Translations under genes and position numbers: made by a program
Notes under the pieces: model-generated
Told to the model about the DNA's origin: nothing
What the model saw: only the letters and a program-made list of their open reading frames with translations
The model's database searches: none
Shown: piece by piece, positions 45,392-57,395 of the stretch
How positions within the stretch are numbered: the stretch's first letter is position 1
Layout: each line of letters begins with the position of its first letter
Assembly (NCBI RefSeq): GCF_041260155.1
Contig: NC_091944.1
Span: 24,291,332-24,355,331 of the forward strand
Direction of reading: 5' to 3'
DNA length: 64,000 bases
From: Ptychodera flava
Taxonomy: Eukaryota > Hemichordata > Enteropneusta > Ptychoderidae

Positions 45392-45540
45392 GGGACTTAC
45401 AGAATCCCACACCGATTGGCTGAGGTGAAATGTCTCACACGAAATGAGGAATTTCTGTCTGGAGGCTCTTGTGAAAGAGAAATTCCCCACCTCGTATGAG
45501 ACATTCTTTCACTGTTGTGGGATTACATTTCTCACGTCCC
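45392..45540. repeat. 149-bp imperfect palindrome
   Basis: GGGACTTACAGAATCCCACA is mirrored by TGTGGGATTACATTTCTCAC and GTCCC. The middle has ATGTCTCACACGAAATGAGG and its partner. Confidence 0.7.
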
Positions 45541-45931
45541 TTCAATACTTGAGAAAATTACGACTACCGTACTTTATTGTAAAAAACATCAGTGTCATCA
45601 ATAACTTTCTTTGATTTATACCACTCGACTTTGAAAAACATAGTCCACACCTATAATACTATACAAATATGTTACTAGTTTCACTAATCTAACACCAGTA
45701 TTAATAATTTGGCGATATATCACTCAAAATGATCCTTTGGCATCGTGCCTTGGTCAACCTTCATACATTTTTGTCACCAGCGGTGGGTGCAATGTGTCGC
45801 ATCTGGCTGGGCGTGGGGACAGCAACGGACCAATGAGAATTCGTCAAACGAAAATATATTTCGCTCGCGCGACAATACAGAGTGTGAGAACAAATCGACC
45901 TCACGCCTCTATCGCACTAGGGAATTAAGAA

Positions 45932-46350
45932 TATAACCATTTTCAGTAATAGAGCGCGAAGCCACTGCAGTGAACTGCAATAAAACTGCTCACACTAATT
46001 AGTTTCAGCTGTAGCCAGCTGGCAAAGTCGACAACATTGTATGTCCCATGCAGACAGTTTGTCTGGGGAAGTTGAAATAAAAAAGATTTGTACATGGACC
46101 AGTCCATGGTTATGTTACATTGTATCTTAATCTTGAACACAGGGTGCCAATAGTAAACTCTCATTTATATTTACAACCCGAATCTCAGACAGAGCTAGTT
46201 TTGCCTTTGTACAAGCAGACTTTTTGTCTGTATCAAGTAGCCTTGTTCAACGCCAAAGTGGCCACTGCTACAGCTGAAACTAATTAGTGTAAGAAGTTTT
46301 ATTGCAGTTCACTGCGGTGGCTTCGCGCTCTATTACTGAAAATGGTTGTA
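45932..46350. mobile_element. ~420-bp MITE with ~95-bp TIRs
   Basis: The left end ATAACCATTTTCAGTAATAG, continuing AGCGCGAAGCCAC, is mirrored by GTGGCTTCGCGCTC and TATTACTGAAAATGGTTG. The arms extend through CTAATTAGTTTCAGCTGTAG. Confidence 0.8.
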
Positions 46351-46352
46351 AT

Positions 46353-46485
46353 TGAATCTCACACCCCAGGGACCTGGGATCAGATTTTTCGCACGAGTTT
46401 GGTATATTTTGTGCGGCTCGTGTGAGACAAAATATCCCCAACGAGTGCGAGAAATCTGATCCCAGGTCCTTGGTGTGTGAGATTC
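46353..46485. repeat. 133-bp palindrome adjoining the 45932-46350 MITE
   Basis: GAATCTCACACCCCAGGGAC, then CTGGGATCAGAT, is mirrored by ATCTGATCCCAGGTCCTTGG and TGTGTGAGATTC. Begins within a few bases of the neighbouring MITE end. Confidence 0.75.
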
Positions 46486-47272
46486 TTTCTTACACGACCA
46501 CAAAATACCTTAAATTCACACTAAAACATTGAATGTTTAACTGTACATGCGACTATCCTACTTTGCGGCCATCTAACATTCCATGTCGCTAAAGCTAAGT
46601 TCAACTGTCGATATCTTAACTTCTGCTACGGACGAGATGTCCAACAGAAAAAATGGCTATATGTACCCAAGTGGCCGATGTTCACCAGTTCGGAAAATTC
46701 GACTGCCTTTTGTGAGTCTGTCACCAACGACGTACAACATCATCCAAAATGGTGACAACGCTGTCGTCTGTCACTGTACTCTTACCTGCTTACTTTTTAG
46801 TTTTGATCAATGTGTTACTCATCGTGCCATTGGATAAAATTTTTGGAACGAAAGACTGTTTATCATCCAATCAGAGCTAAATTAACGTCAATAATCATAA
46901 GGTTAAAGTCCTTCCTCCATGTAGATGAATAATGCCCACTTATGTCGATCACAGAAGCATTTTATACAGTGATAAAAGGCGTTGATGACAGCTAGACAGT
47001 AACACATCCGTCGGTGAATATGATCTCTGCTAAAGGAACTAATTATGGCCCTCATCGTTGAGTTACTTTGTTGCCGTGTAGTTCAAATATTCTAATAGAC
47101 AGTATAACAGCAAAGACTAAACTGTTTGCATTAAATTCAACTCTCTTGTCATATAGAAATGATATGGAAAATGAATAGTATTCTTTTTGGCTTCTGATTG
47201 TTCGTTGTTGTTGTTGTTCCTGTTGATGTTGTTGTTGTTGTTAAACACTTTTTCACCCCTTCCTCCTCCTAA

Positions 47273-47409
<137 letters not shown>

Positions 47410-49124
47410 TTATGATCGCCGAAGTCTACTCATAGAGGAGATTTAATTGGATCCATTGAAAAAATGCATACCGGACGATACCTTCGTGAAGTTAGAGTCA
47501 TTCTCCCATACATGTATTGTCATGGCAAGGAATGACACGTTGTTTCTCAGGCGTTTACGCGTGATTTTTCAACGTGACGGCGTCCTCACAGGACGTAATA
47601 AATGTCCTGTCATTGTATATATTCGCAGAATCATAATAAGTGAGACCTTCAGAGTATATAGTTACGTAAAAAAGTAGAGTTGCGAATCAAAGTCTTTCTA
47701 TGGGAGAGAGGTGATATCCTGCAGTTTATGTTGCAACTCGAGGATAGTTCAAGTTTCGTTTGAAAGTCATCGACCTCAATTTTACCTGCGTCATGGCCTT
47801 CAGTGACATCGGTATTACGGTCCCGTGGTTCCGATGATGTCTGGTTAGGGCTGAACTACGTACTACTACCGTTCGCCAGAACTGGTTGGAGCAATTCCCC
47901 AGTAAGACCCTCAAATGAAGGTGGAGAGACATGTATCACACGATTCAAACAATATTTCAACCTTCTATTTACATTGTATTTAATGTATGTGCTTGTCAGA
48001 CGTAGCCAGTACAAATTTAAAATTACGTTCTAAAAAGTACGCTATGCGTGCTCCGGAATGTACAAATTCGAAAGAAAATTGACCGCAATGACATCAGTGC
48101 TCTTTCAAATCTATTGAAGCGTGATGTTTTACATTCACACGTTGTCGACACATATGAGAGATGACTTTAAAAGCGCACGATAATCAGAGTCTAATAAAGT
48201 CGAATATGGTCAAACTAAAGAACAATTAATGTAAATCCTTGTAATTCTAAAACATATTCTTTGTGTTCTTGTGTGAAGGTTCGTAAGAAAAGCATGTTTC
48301 GTCCTATGCCGTCCTCATGAAATTTGCTTTTCAATTTTTTTTTTTTTGCATGATGTCTTTTACTTATTTTCTTTATTATGTAGATTGAATACAGCACTTG
48401 CATGAAAAAATTCGCCAGCGATTAATTTTAGCAGATCTGCATATAGTTTATTCAATTCCAATAACAAATTCAATTGCATTCTTACCTTGAAGTTCCATCA
48501 GCCATTCAGTGTTATTTGTGGTAGACAGGTAACAACAATACAGATATTTTTGCGTGGCCAAGGTTTCCGAACAATATATGTCCATGTTAAAAATAGCATT
48601 GTAACTAAACGCTACAACTTGTTCTTCCTATGGGTTATCATTGCTACATATTCCTTCTTTGAAGAAAGTAAGACCCTAGAAAATACACTGGTCTTTCAAT
48701 GAACAAAGTTGCTATTTTTCATGAGAGATTTTGTTCTAGATGAAAAGCCGTTTGTGTTGTTTGACTTCTTGAAATATGCTAAAATACTGGTCAACTGTCC
48801 ACCACCTGTGCTCTGCTTGCAGTCATACAAGATTAACATGTAAAGGTCTCCACCAAAAAATAAAGTTCATTACACAACTCTCACCACACACGCGTACTGT
48901 AGCATAACACTGTTGCATAAAGTTTGGACCCCATACAAGCATTTGCAATGAGATCTAGATTGGCAGTTCCTTCCATGTAGATAAACACTATACTGAAGTT
49001 TTCTCTATTATATTGTGGCAATGTTTCTGTGTTATAGAAAAGCAAGTCGGATTGGAGAAGTTCGGTTTGTCTGGAGGTCACAAACAAAATCATCCGTTTG
49101 CATTCATCAAGGGGGTAATACAGT

Positions 49125-49190
49125 GTTTCAAGTGGGTTCGAACTCACAACGTACGGCACCCAGTCACCTAGCGGAGAAGCCACAGACAGT
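49125..49190 (-). repeat. tRNA-derived SINE fragment
   Basis: The minus strand reads CTAGGTGACTGGGTGCCG, TACGTTGTGAGTTCGAACCC. It includes a pol III B-box-like GAGTTCGAACCC and shares its tRNA 3' half with 43005-43060. The overlapping minus ORF 48881-49183 is a by-product. Confidence 0.5.
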
Positions 49191-49524
49191 TGAAGTTTTG
49201 GAGCTGTTATATATTACTGAGTGACTTTATGCAAATATTTCATGGATTCTTGATATAACTAAAATGTAAAAAAGGGCAACTTATGTTCCTTTATTGCTGT
49301 TTCAAATACACGACCTCTCCTGTGACCATGATTTGAATGATTAATGAGCAAGTGTTGCCTTCTGTACAACCCATCGCGTGAATGAAAGTGTCTTGATCTC
49401 GTTCCCCCTCTTCCTTCTGTAGTACGGTCCAGCTTTACCACAGGACACAATGGGATAAAGGGATAAACCATTATAATGAAAGGGTTTTAAAGTGTCATGA
49501 ACTCAAATAAGGTGGATGTTAGTC

Positions 49525-49612
49525 TGGCCCCATTACCTATTTCGTTGCCTGCGCTGCTCACAAAAATATTTTCGTGAGCAGCGCAGCCAGCGGTAGGAAA
49601 TGGCGAGCTGAC
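49525..49612. repeat. 88-bp palindrome
   Basis: CCATTACCTATTTCGTTGCC, then TGCGCTGCTCAC, mirrored by GTGAGCAGCGCAGCCAGCGG and TAGGAAATGG, around AAAAATATTTTC. A half-related sequence (TTTCTACCGCTGGCTGCGCG) is at 40731. Confidence 0.75.
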
Positions 49613-50234
49613 AAGGTGGAGGTGTGATAATGATACAACACAAACACCCACGTCAAAACGAATGAAAATACTGCACTAAAGCAGTCAAAAACTAAGAAAA
49701 TGAACCGGATTTTAAGGATAACCGAAACACGGCGATGAAACATTTGTCATTTCATCTCTTCTAAAAATTTTATCTTTGACTTGTTGTTCCTTTTCTGTCC
49801 TTTTTCACACACCTACAAACCGTCTCACCGTCTGTTTAACACTGCATTGCTTCTATTGCTTGTTCCAAAATGCCTATTTAATACCGTATTGCTTTCATTC
49901 TAAATATCTGGCTTTTTCATTCTCGATATCGTTGTCCGATTGTAAATGTTTCAGGTACCATGATGACCTTGCTGTACCTGTCACTGGATGTTACAGTCAT
50001 TTGTAAATTGATCTTTGTTAGAACAGCTTATACTTTATTAGCATAAAATTCTGACAGATGACAGAACTAACACGATCATGTCCTTACATATTCTGTCTGT
50101 GTGCACAATTAAAATCACACCAAGCGACGAATGCGCCCCTAGGCTAGATTTTCACCGGTTCACGACGCATGTGCAATCAACAGCGACAGCGTATTTTGGA
50201 GTTACACGTTTCTGATCAAAACTAAGTGGAGATG

Positions 50235-50674
50235 CATGTACAGGGCTTTGCTGCTGACCTTGCCGTTTAAATTGTGTGCACAGAACACTTTGGGTTTTCA
50301 TCTTACATAAACACCACGATGCCGTACAAGAGATGCTGCCGTAATTAAGAAATTAGGCCTTTAGCAGCAGACACACTTCAGATTATAGCTGGCGTGGCAA
50401 GAGAATAAAAAACAAATGACCGCAAGTACATATTACAATTATCTATTTTTACTAACAGAACACTGAACGAGAAATACATTAAGTACAAATGTGAATAAAA
50501 CTTTCGCCACATCCTCCGACAATAATAAGTCTTGTGTAATCTGAGGAGAGATATCATCACCTTTAAGAGACCTTGTTGTTTATGTAAGGTAAAAACACTA
50601 TGCGTCCTGTGCACACAATGTGTGCATACCAGACATCGCAACGGGAAAGTAGGCAGCAAAGCCCTGTACATTGC
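50235..50674. mobile_element. ~440-bp inverted-repeat element
   Basis: GCATGTACAGGGCTTTGCTG and TTGTGTGCACAGAACAC (left) are mirrored by CAGCAAAGCCCTGTACATTG and GTCCTGTGCACACAATGTG (right). Arms are about 90 bp and diverged. Confidence 0.6.
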
Positions 50675-50834
50675 CGAGGTGGTATATTGCTCTCATATGA
50701 TAACAGTAACTTGAAATTATGGCCTGAAACGTGACAAAAGGAATTTGTTTACACTGAAGATTTGTTAAAAGTGACAGCTCGCTTGTATTCAAGCTGTGCT
50801 AAATCAAATTGAAGTACATTCATTTTAAATTAAT

Positions 50835-51300
50835 AATATAATATAATATAATATAATATAATATAATATAATATAATATAATATAATATAATATAATATA
50901 ATATAATATAATATAATATATACATATAATATAATATTATATAACATAACATAACATAACCTAATAACATAACATAACATAACACAACACAACACAACAC
51001 TATATAATATAATATAATATAATATTATATAATATAATTAATATAATATATAATATAATATGATATATGATATGACACAGTGTAAGATAATTTGGCTAAC
51101 ATAGAATAGCATGAAATAACATAACATCAGGTCACGTCACATAACAAACCATAACATAACACCACGAGTCATCACAAATCACACATCACATAACATCACA
51201 TAACATAACATCACTTCCCATCACATCACATCACAACATATTACATTTCATCACATCACATCACATCACATCACATCACATCACATCACATCACATAGAA
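50835..51300. repeat. (ATAAT)n, (CATAA)n and (CACAT)n compound array
   Basis: Grades from ATAAT through CATAA and ACAAC to CACAT pentamers, just left of duplication unit 1. Confidence 0.95.
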
Positions 51301-52883
51301 TCATGTCATTGATATTTTACTTACTGTATACTCTTTCAGTGTACTATTTCGAAATCCCATAGTGAACCTAATCTCTAAATTTATACAAAAATACAGTTCA
51401 TGATGAGAAGCTTTTGTGCAAAATATGCATTTTGCTGCATCCATTTATTGGGATTTTATGTGCACGGAATTGAAACCATTTTACAATTTAGTTTAAGAAA
51501 AAATGCTAATTTGTGCTCTATTTTATTCTTACGGTGATATATGTGAAGACCTCTTTATTTTATTTTGGTTTTCTACTATAATTGTTAATGTTTTCTGTTT
51601 CTATATATTAGGCGCAAGACTGAGGTCCAAATTTGATTCAAAGGAGGCAACGTTTTCCTTCGAAAATCGACTCATCTCTACAGTATCCAGACTGTCTACA
51701 TACAAGAAATACACAAACGATTGTACATCTATTGTGTCACTTCGAGAGCGTCACGTCCAGTTACTTACTGCAATTAATATTGGTGAGTATCTCCATTCTT
51801 GGGAGACTTGTGCGATACAACTCTATATCTTGCATTACATGGCCTGCTTTCACTCTCATGTTCCTGATAAAAAGAATGTTGTCAGCTTCAGAATTGGAAG
51901 ACAGCATTGCTGGTCACTTCTCTACAAAGGAAATACAATGAATGAAGTTCACTGCTTGCATATCTTCGAAATGATGGGCCAAAATTATCAGAAACCCCGT
52001 ACGATAAACAGAAACATTATATGCTCGTTGTTCCAACATCGCATTTTAAAGTGTAGTGAAAGTGTGCTAAATCTGTGATACAGAAATTATCGAAGAGGTC
52101 GTTACATTAAATGAGGCCGAGGTTTTAATAATTTGTAAACATGACTGCTATTTTAGAGTGATTATGATCTGCTGTTCTATTCGTCGTGCAGTGGTCGAGA
52201 TGTGCATAGCCCAATGTTTCATTATCTGTTAGGAACATTCTAAAAGGCAAATCACGCAAAGATCGGTAACCCTTCTCGAATCTTTCATCCAACATCTTTA
52301 AAGCGCTCCAAATGTCTTCCAAACAAACTTTCTCTGGGCGTGATAAAACGAACTTTGTATTTGGCAAGAACAGTCATTCACATGCCAGTGACGCGATTCA
52401 TCTTCTCAAAGGTTTTTGCCATGAACACTGACTGAACATATGGCGCAAATAAAAGATTCATTCGATTGAAAACGTTACAGAAAATCGCGAATGAGAGAGT
52501 AGTGTTCAATATGGGGATATAGTGTACATTTCATGGTGTTCACAGTCTGTCCTGCCTTTATGGATGGACAGAAATACTGGTACAGAAATATTTAAGTCCA
52601 TACTTGAAGTGAACTTTTTCTCGAAGAAAACGTATCTGCTGCGATCACCGGTGACGACGATTATTATCCATTTCATTGTGGCAATTCTCTGTACGATTGC
52701 ATTTATGCGAGTAACGTTGTATGCCTATCTGCAGGTCTCCTTTTTAAAACTCCAATCTCAAATGTAAACGAAACATCGGTGAATTGTTCACTGACTCTAC
52801 ACGACGGGATCGGAAATGTAAAAAATATTTATAACTTTTATTATTGCAGAATGATTACAAGACTTACCTAACAACGACCCAAA

Positions 52884-53186
52884 ATGAAACCTGCCGGTCT
52901 TCACGTCCTGTTTCTGTTGATGATTCTTTTAACGGCCGATATGGGCACCGCAGAGCACCGCGACTCAAAGACATGCGCTCGCTCCGAATGGAAGGTTTAT
53001 GAGAATTCGATCGTCAACCTGGTGCTGGTGTCCGAACGTGAGTGCGACAGGATCAGTCGATTGCCAAATTTACTGCCAAATAAAACTCCCATTGGTTCCG
53101 GTGACTTCTACTTGGCTAGTGGTAATGTTGGTGGGGAATACAGAGCCGTTTTGGTCCCGAAAGAAGATGTCGAAACAGCCAATCTT
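52884..53186 (+). CDS. Secreted protein exon 1 (signal peptide)
   Basis: 101 codons from MKPAGLHVLF to VETANL. The donor is read as GTAGGTGT because the alternative GTGTAC, 4 nt on, puts a stop in exon 2. The intron then runs into (GAT)n/(TTA)n repeats. Confidence 0.75.
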
Positions 53187-53337
53187 GTAGGTGTACAGTT
53201 CTCGATAATGATGATAATGATGATGATAATGATGGTGGTGGTGGTATTTTTGTTGACGACAACAATGATGATGATAATTGTTGTGATGATGATGATGATG
53301 ATGATAATGATGATAATGATGATGATATGTATTGTTA

Positions 53338-53374
<37 letters not shown>

Positions 53375-54440
53375 TTTATTATTATTGTGATTGTTGTTGT
53401 TGTTGTTGTTATTGTCGCCGTCGTCGTCACGTCGTCGTTGTCGTCGCACCATCATCACCTCTTTAATCATCATTATCATCACCACCACCACAGCCACATC
53501 AACCATCAACTACAACAACAACAACGACAACGACAACAACAACAACCTGCAAAAATATGTGTAATGGTACAGACTCCATCACATGTACAAGTAACGTTAA
53601 AACGGCAAAAGCACATATTCGGGGCTATTATAATTGCAGAGTTATCAGTTTTTTGCACGTTTTCTAAATCGTAGAGATAGTTAAACCACTAAGGGGCTGT
53701 GTTTTAACACAACTTCATTGCTCTATTCCTCAGGGTACACTAATCACTGACACAACTCTAGAGTGCATGGATTGTCACGTTGATTACTACAAGCACGATA
53801 TATTTAAGGCAACGTGTAACCCTATATCGGTAAGTAGAGATTTTTGAGTGATAAACGTAAACGTCAGCTCTTATAATTATTATAATTATAATTATCTTTA
53901 TTTCAGGATATATCATACCAAAAATGTACACAATCCCATAGACTTTTTAAAATACACAGCACACAAAAACGATACGATAATTATCGCCGTGTAAAGAAAT
54001 TGAAAAAAAACTATGACAATGTATTGCAATTCACTTTTCTAAAAATAAATTGAGCAAAAACAATCATCAAGTTGAATATGAACAGGGAAGAATATGTATC
54101 CATATGTTATCTTATGATAGTAATGACTTCCTCTGTCTGTCTCTGACTGTCTCTGTCCGTTTCTGTCTGTCTGCCTAGGTCTTTGTCTCCAATTATGTTA
54201 CCATAGTTCTCACTTTTCTAGCTAAAGTCATGATAAATTACATTGCTTAAGGTTAATTCATTTCTCTACTTGGCACAGAACTGTCCGTCTAGACTTGATC
54301 ATGGTTTATATTTACGTAAGACGGGAACTGTAAGCGCCACCTATGAAGAGGATTGTTACTACAAACCGGAAGGAACAACTGAATATTACTACTGTTCAAG
54401 CACAGAGAATGTTAAAACTTCCTCCAATGTGCTTGTGTAA
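52884..54440 (+). CDS. Secreted eight-cysteine protein gene, 3 exons, 186 aa
   Basis: Exons 52884-53186, 53734-53829 and 54279-54440 join in phase 0. The protein starts with a clear signal peptide (hydrophobic residues 8-18; likely cleavage after GTA, before EHRDSK). The mature part has eight cysteines: two from exon 1, three from exon 2 and three from exon 3. It is therefore probably a disulfide-bonded extracellular protein, ending in a Tyr-rich EEDCYYKPEGTTEYYYCSS region. I do not recognise the family. It is not a canonical sushi, EGF or Ig domain by eye. A conserved acceptor (ttattgcag, ending 52849) 34 nt upstream of the ATG implies a 5'UTR intron. The exon structure is echoed by the damaged copy at 59266-61275, which supports reality of the gene. 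Confidence 0.75.
53190..53560. repeat. Trinucleotide tract (GAT, TTA, GTT, GTC, ACA)
   Basis: Starts about 20 nt after the exon 1 donor of the secreted-protein gene. A shorter version lies at 60226-60330 in the pseudogene. Confidence 0.95.
53734..53829 (+). CDS. Secreted protein exon 2
   Basis: 32 codons: GTLITDTTLECMDCHVDYYK, then HDIFKATCNPIS, with three cysteines. The acceptor is ATTCCTCAG and the donor GTAAGTAG; both are kept in the pseudogene copy. Confidence 0.72.
54279..54440 (+). CDS. Secreted protein exon 3 (stop)
   Basis: 53 codons plus TAA after acceptor TTGGCACAG. Begins NCPSRLDHGLYLRKTGTV and ends SSNVLV. Three cysteines. An ATGT array starts about 97 nt downstream, as in copy 2. 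Confidence 0.74.
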   Translation, partial: NCPSRLDHGLYLRKTGTVSATYEEDCYYKPEGTTEYYYCSSTENVKTSSNVLV

Positions 54441-54536
54441 ATGTTGACATAATATCTAAACACGTAGCAATATATGCTCTACTTGGAAATATAAACTTAT
54501 GATCATAAAATGATACAATCCAGTTGCCTGTAAAAT

Positions 54537-55045
54537 TGTATGTATGTATGTATGTATGTATGTATGTATGTATGTATGTATGTATGTATGTATGTATGTA
54601 TGTATGTATGTATGTATGTATGTATGTATGTATGTATGTATGTCGTAGTATGGTATGTATGTATATATGTATGTATGTATTTATGTATGTATGTATTTAT
54701 GTATGTATGCATGCATGCATGCATGCATGCATAAATGCATGTATGTATGTATGTATGTATGCATGCATGCATGCATGCATGCATGCATGCATGCAGCATG
54801 CATGCATGTATGTATGTATGTATGTATGTATGTATGTATGTATGTATGTATGTATGTATGTATGTATGTATGTATGTATGTATGTATGTATGTATGTATG
54901 TATGTATGTATGTATGTATGTATGTATGTATGTATGTATGTATGTATGTATGTATGTATGTATATCTTTGTATGTATCTATGTATGTATCTATGTATGTA
55001 TCCATATATGTATCTATGTATGTATGTGTATGTGTGTATGTATAT
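54537..55045. repeat. (ATGT)n/(ATGC)n array, ~500 bp
   Basis: Just past exon 3 of the secreted-protein gene; homologous in position to 61406-61702. Confidence 0.98.
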
Positions 55046-55852
55046 GTGTGTATGTAGGATAGATGGACGGATGGATCGACGATAGGATGGGTGAATGATT
55101 TTACGACAGAAAAAGAGAGTGAAGTCAGCGATTTTATTTACAATGAATAGTTAAAAATAATCTCTACGTCAATCAAAAGGACGAATTGTACAAGGTTACA
55201 AATTTACAATGGTGTGCAATGTGGATATATGTGGAGAGAGACTCACGTAGATGAAACGTCATAAACAACTACATCTGGCGAGTGTGTGATTAAGATATCA
55301 CTATGGTCAGTGGTACACATAAACAACTTACTTATTTCTCAGAACATTGCAATAATCACACATGGTCAGGGTTATGTAATGATGAGTAAGTCATAAGCCA
55401 TCAATTCTTTCAGAAAAAGAAATGCAATAGATATGCAGCCGATTTCATATCAACGTTTTCACAATTGCATGCACATCATAAACGGACGGCCTGTCTTCTT
55501 CTTAGATGCACACAAGATGTCTCTATAATCAAGACATAAAAATTACAAATCGTGTTTGAATTCTTGTAACTTTTTTCTCTATCATTTGCCTGTCTGTTCA
55601 CAAGTAAGCAGTATATTAACCAGAATTCATAATGTTAATAGTGAACTCTCTCAGATGTCTTGTTATCGGCACATTTTGTGTGTATTTAAGAATACGACTT
55701 GAAGTATGTACAATAGCGGAGAGTGCGGCTGTCGAGGTTTAGAGAGAAAGATAATTAACATATATAACATATTAGTCTCGACCACTATTTCCTTTGTTTT
55801 TCTCGATCGTATGCAGTAGTTACTGGCTGGTCAATGCGAGTTTCATGTTCAG

Positions 55853-56383
55853 CCACAGGGTCCGGCGAGCAATATTCGTCTAGAAATTATGAATATGATC
55901 AATAAATGTCTTGTATTAAACTTTTTTTTATTATACAGCCTTACTGTGTCTAGTGTGTGCCTATTACTTTACCCTAGCTATCTGTGGATAGTATTTCAAA
56001 GAAAACAGTCTATATCTGTTAATTGCCCTCCCTAATCCCCTTCATTAATTTGTTCTGCCGATCGCCAACGCGGGGGCTTATCGCCCTGACCAAATACCTC
56101 GTTAGCAGCTCATAAGGTAGTAGCTGCTAACGAGGTATTTGGTCAGGGCGATAAGCCCCCGCGTTGGCGATCGGCAGAACAAATTAATGAAGGGGATTAG
56201 GGAGGGCAATTAACAGATATAGACTGTTTTCTTTGAAATACTATCCACAGATAGCTAGGGTAAAGTAATAGGCACACACTAGACACAGGTAAGGCTTGTA
56301 TAATGAAAAAAAAAGTTTAATACAAGACATTTATTGATCATATTCATAATTTCTAGACGAATATTGCTCGCCGGACCCTGTGG
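55853..56383. repeat. 531-bp near-perfect palindrome
   Basis: Arms of about 258 bp, differing at only a handful of positions, meet at an 11-nt spacer (56111-56121, CATAAGGTAGT). The outer ends are CCACAGGGTCCGGCGAGCAA and its complement; TTCAG directly abuts both sides and may be a target-site duplication. No ORF. It is absent from duplication unit 2. Confidence 0.9.
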
Positions 56384-57334
56384 TTCAGCCACCAGGTACG
56401 CGATCGGTCTGCAAAATATATTGGCCGTTTTTGCGGAGACTTAAAATACGGGTCTCATATACGTATAGCAAGAATACTTGGATTACATATTTTCCGTCAA
56501 AATCTTTCTTTGAAGGACAATTCTAAATTTCACCTCCCAAATATAGCATACTTGTAGCATTTTGACCCTCAAGGCTTCTAAAATGGCGGCGGCCAAACTG
56601 CCAATATTTCGACCAGTGAGACTTTTATAAATTTAACGTGTAAATTGTTCAGTCTCGTTCATATTGTAGTACGCAACGTCTCTTAAAACGGTATGCTATA
56701 TTCACAGAGTGATTTCACTAACGCGGACTAGTATTTAGACATTCTAGCCATCTGCATCTGTAATTTTTTAGTCACGAACACACGCACATCCACTTCTCAG
56801 GCAGCAACGATAACTTTCGATTTTGCATTGAAATTAAGTAACAACATTGCTGCCGTTTACACATTGCAAGTGCTTCAAAATAATCTTGATTCAGCGAACT
56901 TCAGCGGAAGAATTCGTCGAATCCATTTCCGCGCATGCGTTATGATGAAAGTGGATTACATGCAAAAGTACATCACGCAGCACGGTATAAGCCTTTCTCG
57001 ACATTTTTATTTTTGTTTTTGTTGCTATGATGTACAGCCCACACATATGATGTAGACCCAAATCTATCTAAAATGGGATTGACTATTTTGCACGATATAA
57101 TTTGGTGATTCTAAAATAGCACCGATTCTCTTCAATCAATACTTTTCAGCAGAAATGTTGCACAAACAATGCTGTGAAAGTTAATTTTGAGTCGGCCATC
57201 AGTCAGTCCGAGCCCAATGTGAGAAAAAATGATCTACATAACATCTAAAATATCTAAAAATGTTATTATAAAGTTTTTACAATACGGCATGTTGTAATAT
57301 ATTACTGGTACTGCTTAGCATAAAGTTAAGTATA

Positions 57335-57395
57335 CAACACAACACAACACAACACAACACAACACAACACAACACAACACAACACAACACAACTT
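57335..57395. repeat. (ACAAC)n microsatellite
   Basis: In the spacer between the two duplication units. Confidence 0.95.

Larger units (their letters stand above)
51390..56830 (+). repeat. Tandem segmental duplication, unit 1
   Basis: This unit aligns with 57850-62400. Matching landmarks are a shared segment before the gene (CATGATGA ... TGCACGGAA), the three exons, the intron-1 trinucleotide tract and the ATGT array after exon 3. A shared 3' segment starts GCGGAGACTTAAA at 56434 and 62010. Unit 1 contains about 1.3 kb extra (55060-56425), including the long palindrome. The edges are approximate. Confidence 0.8.

Noticed and set aside
49125-49190. Functional tRNA gene
   Set aside because: Only the 3' half resembles a tRNA; no acceptor stem or A box, so it is called a SINE fragment.
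51503-52078. 191-aa ORF upstream of the secreted-protein gene
   Set aside because: The homologous stretch in duplication unit 2 (57960-58470) is full of stops, codon use is AT-rich and no domain is visible; likely chance or promoter-side sequence.
52125-52367. 80-aa minus-strand ORF (KVCLEDIWSALKMLDERFEK)
   Set aside because: It looks protein-like, but the duplicate at 58560-58760 does not keep the frame and no splice partners were found.
54524-55085. Long MYVC/HTYI/MHAC ORFs (also at 26215-26598 and 61377-61991)
   Set aside because: They are translations of ATGT and ATGC microsatellites, open in all frames on both strands.
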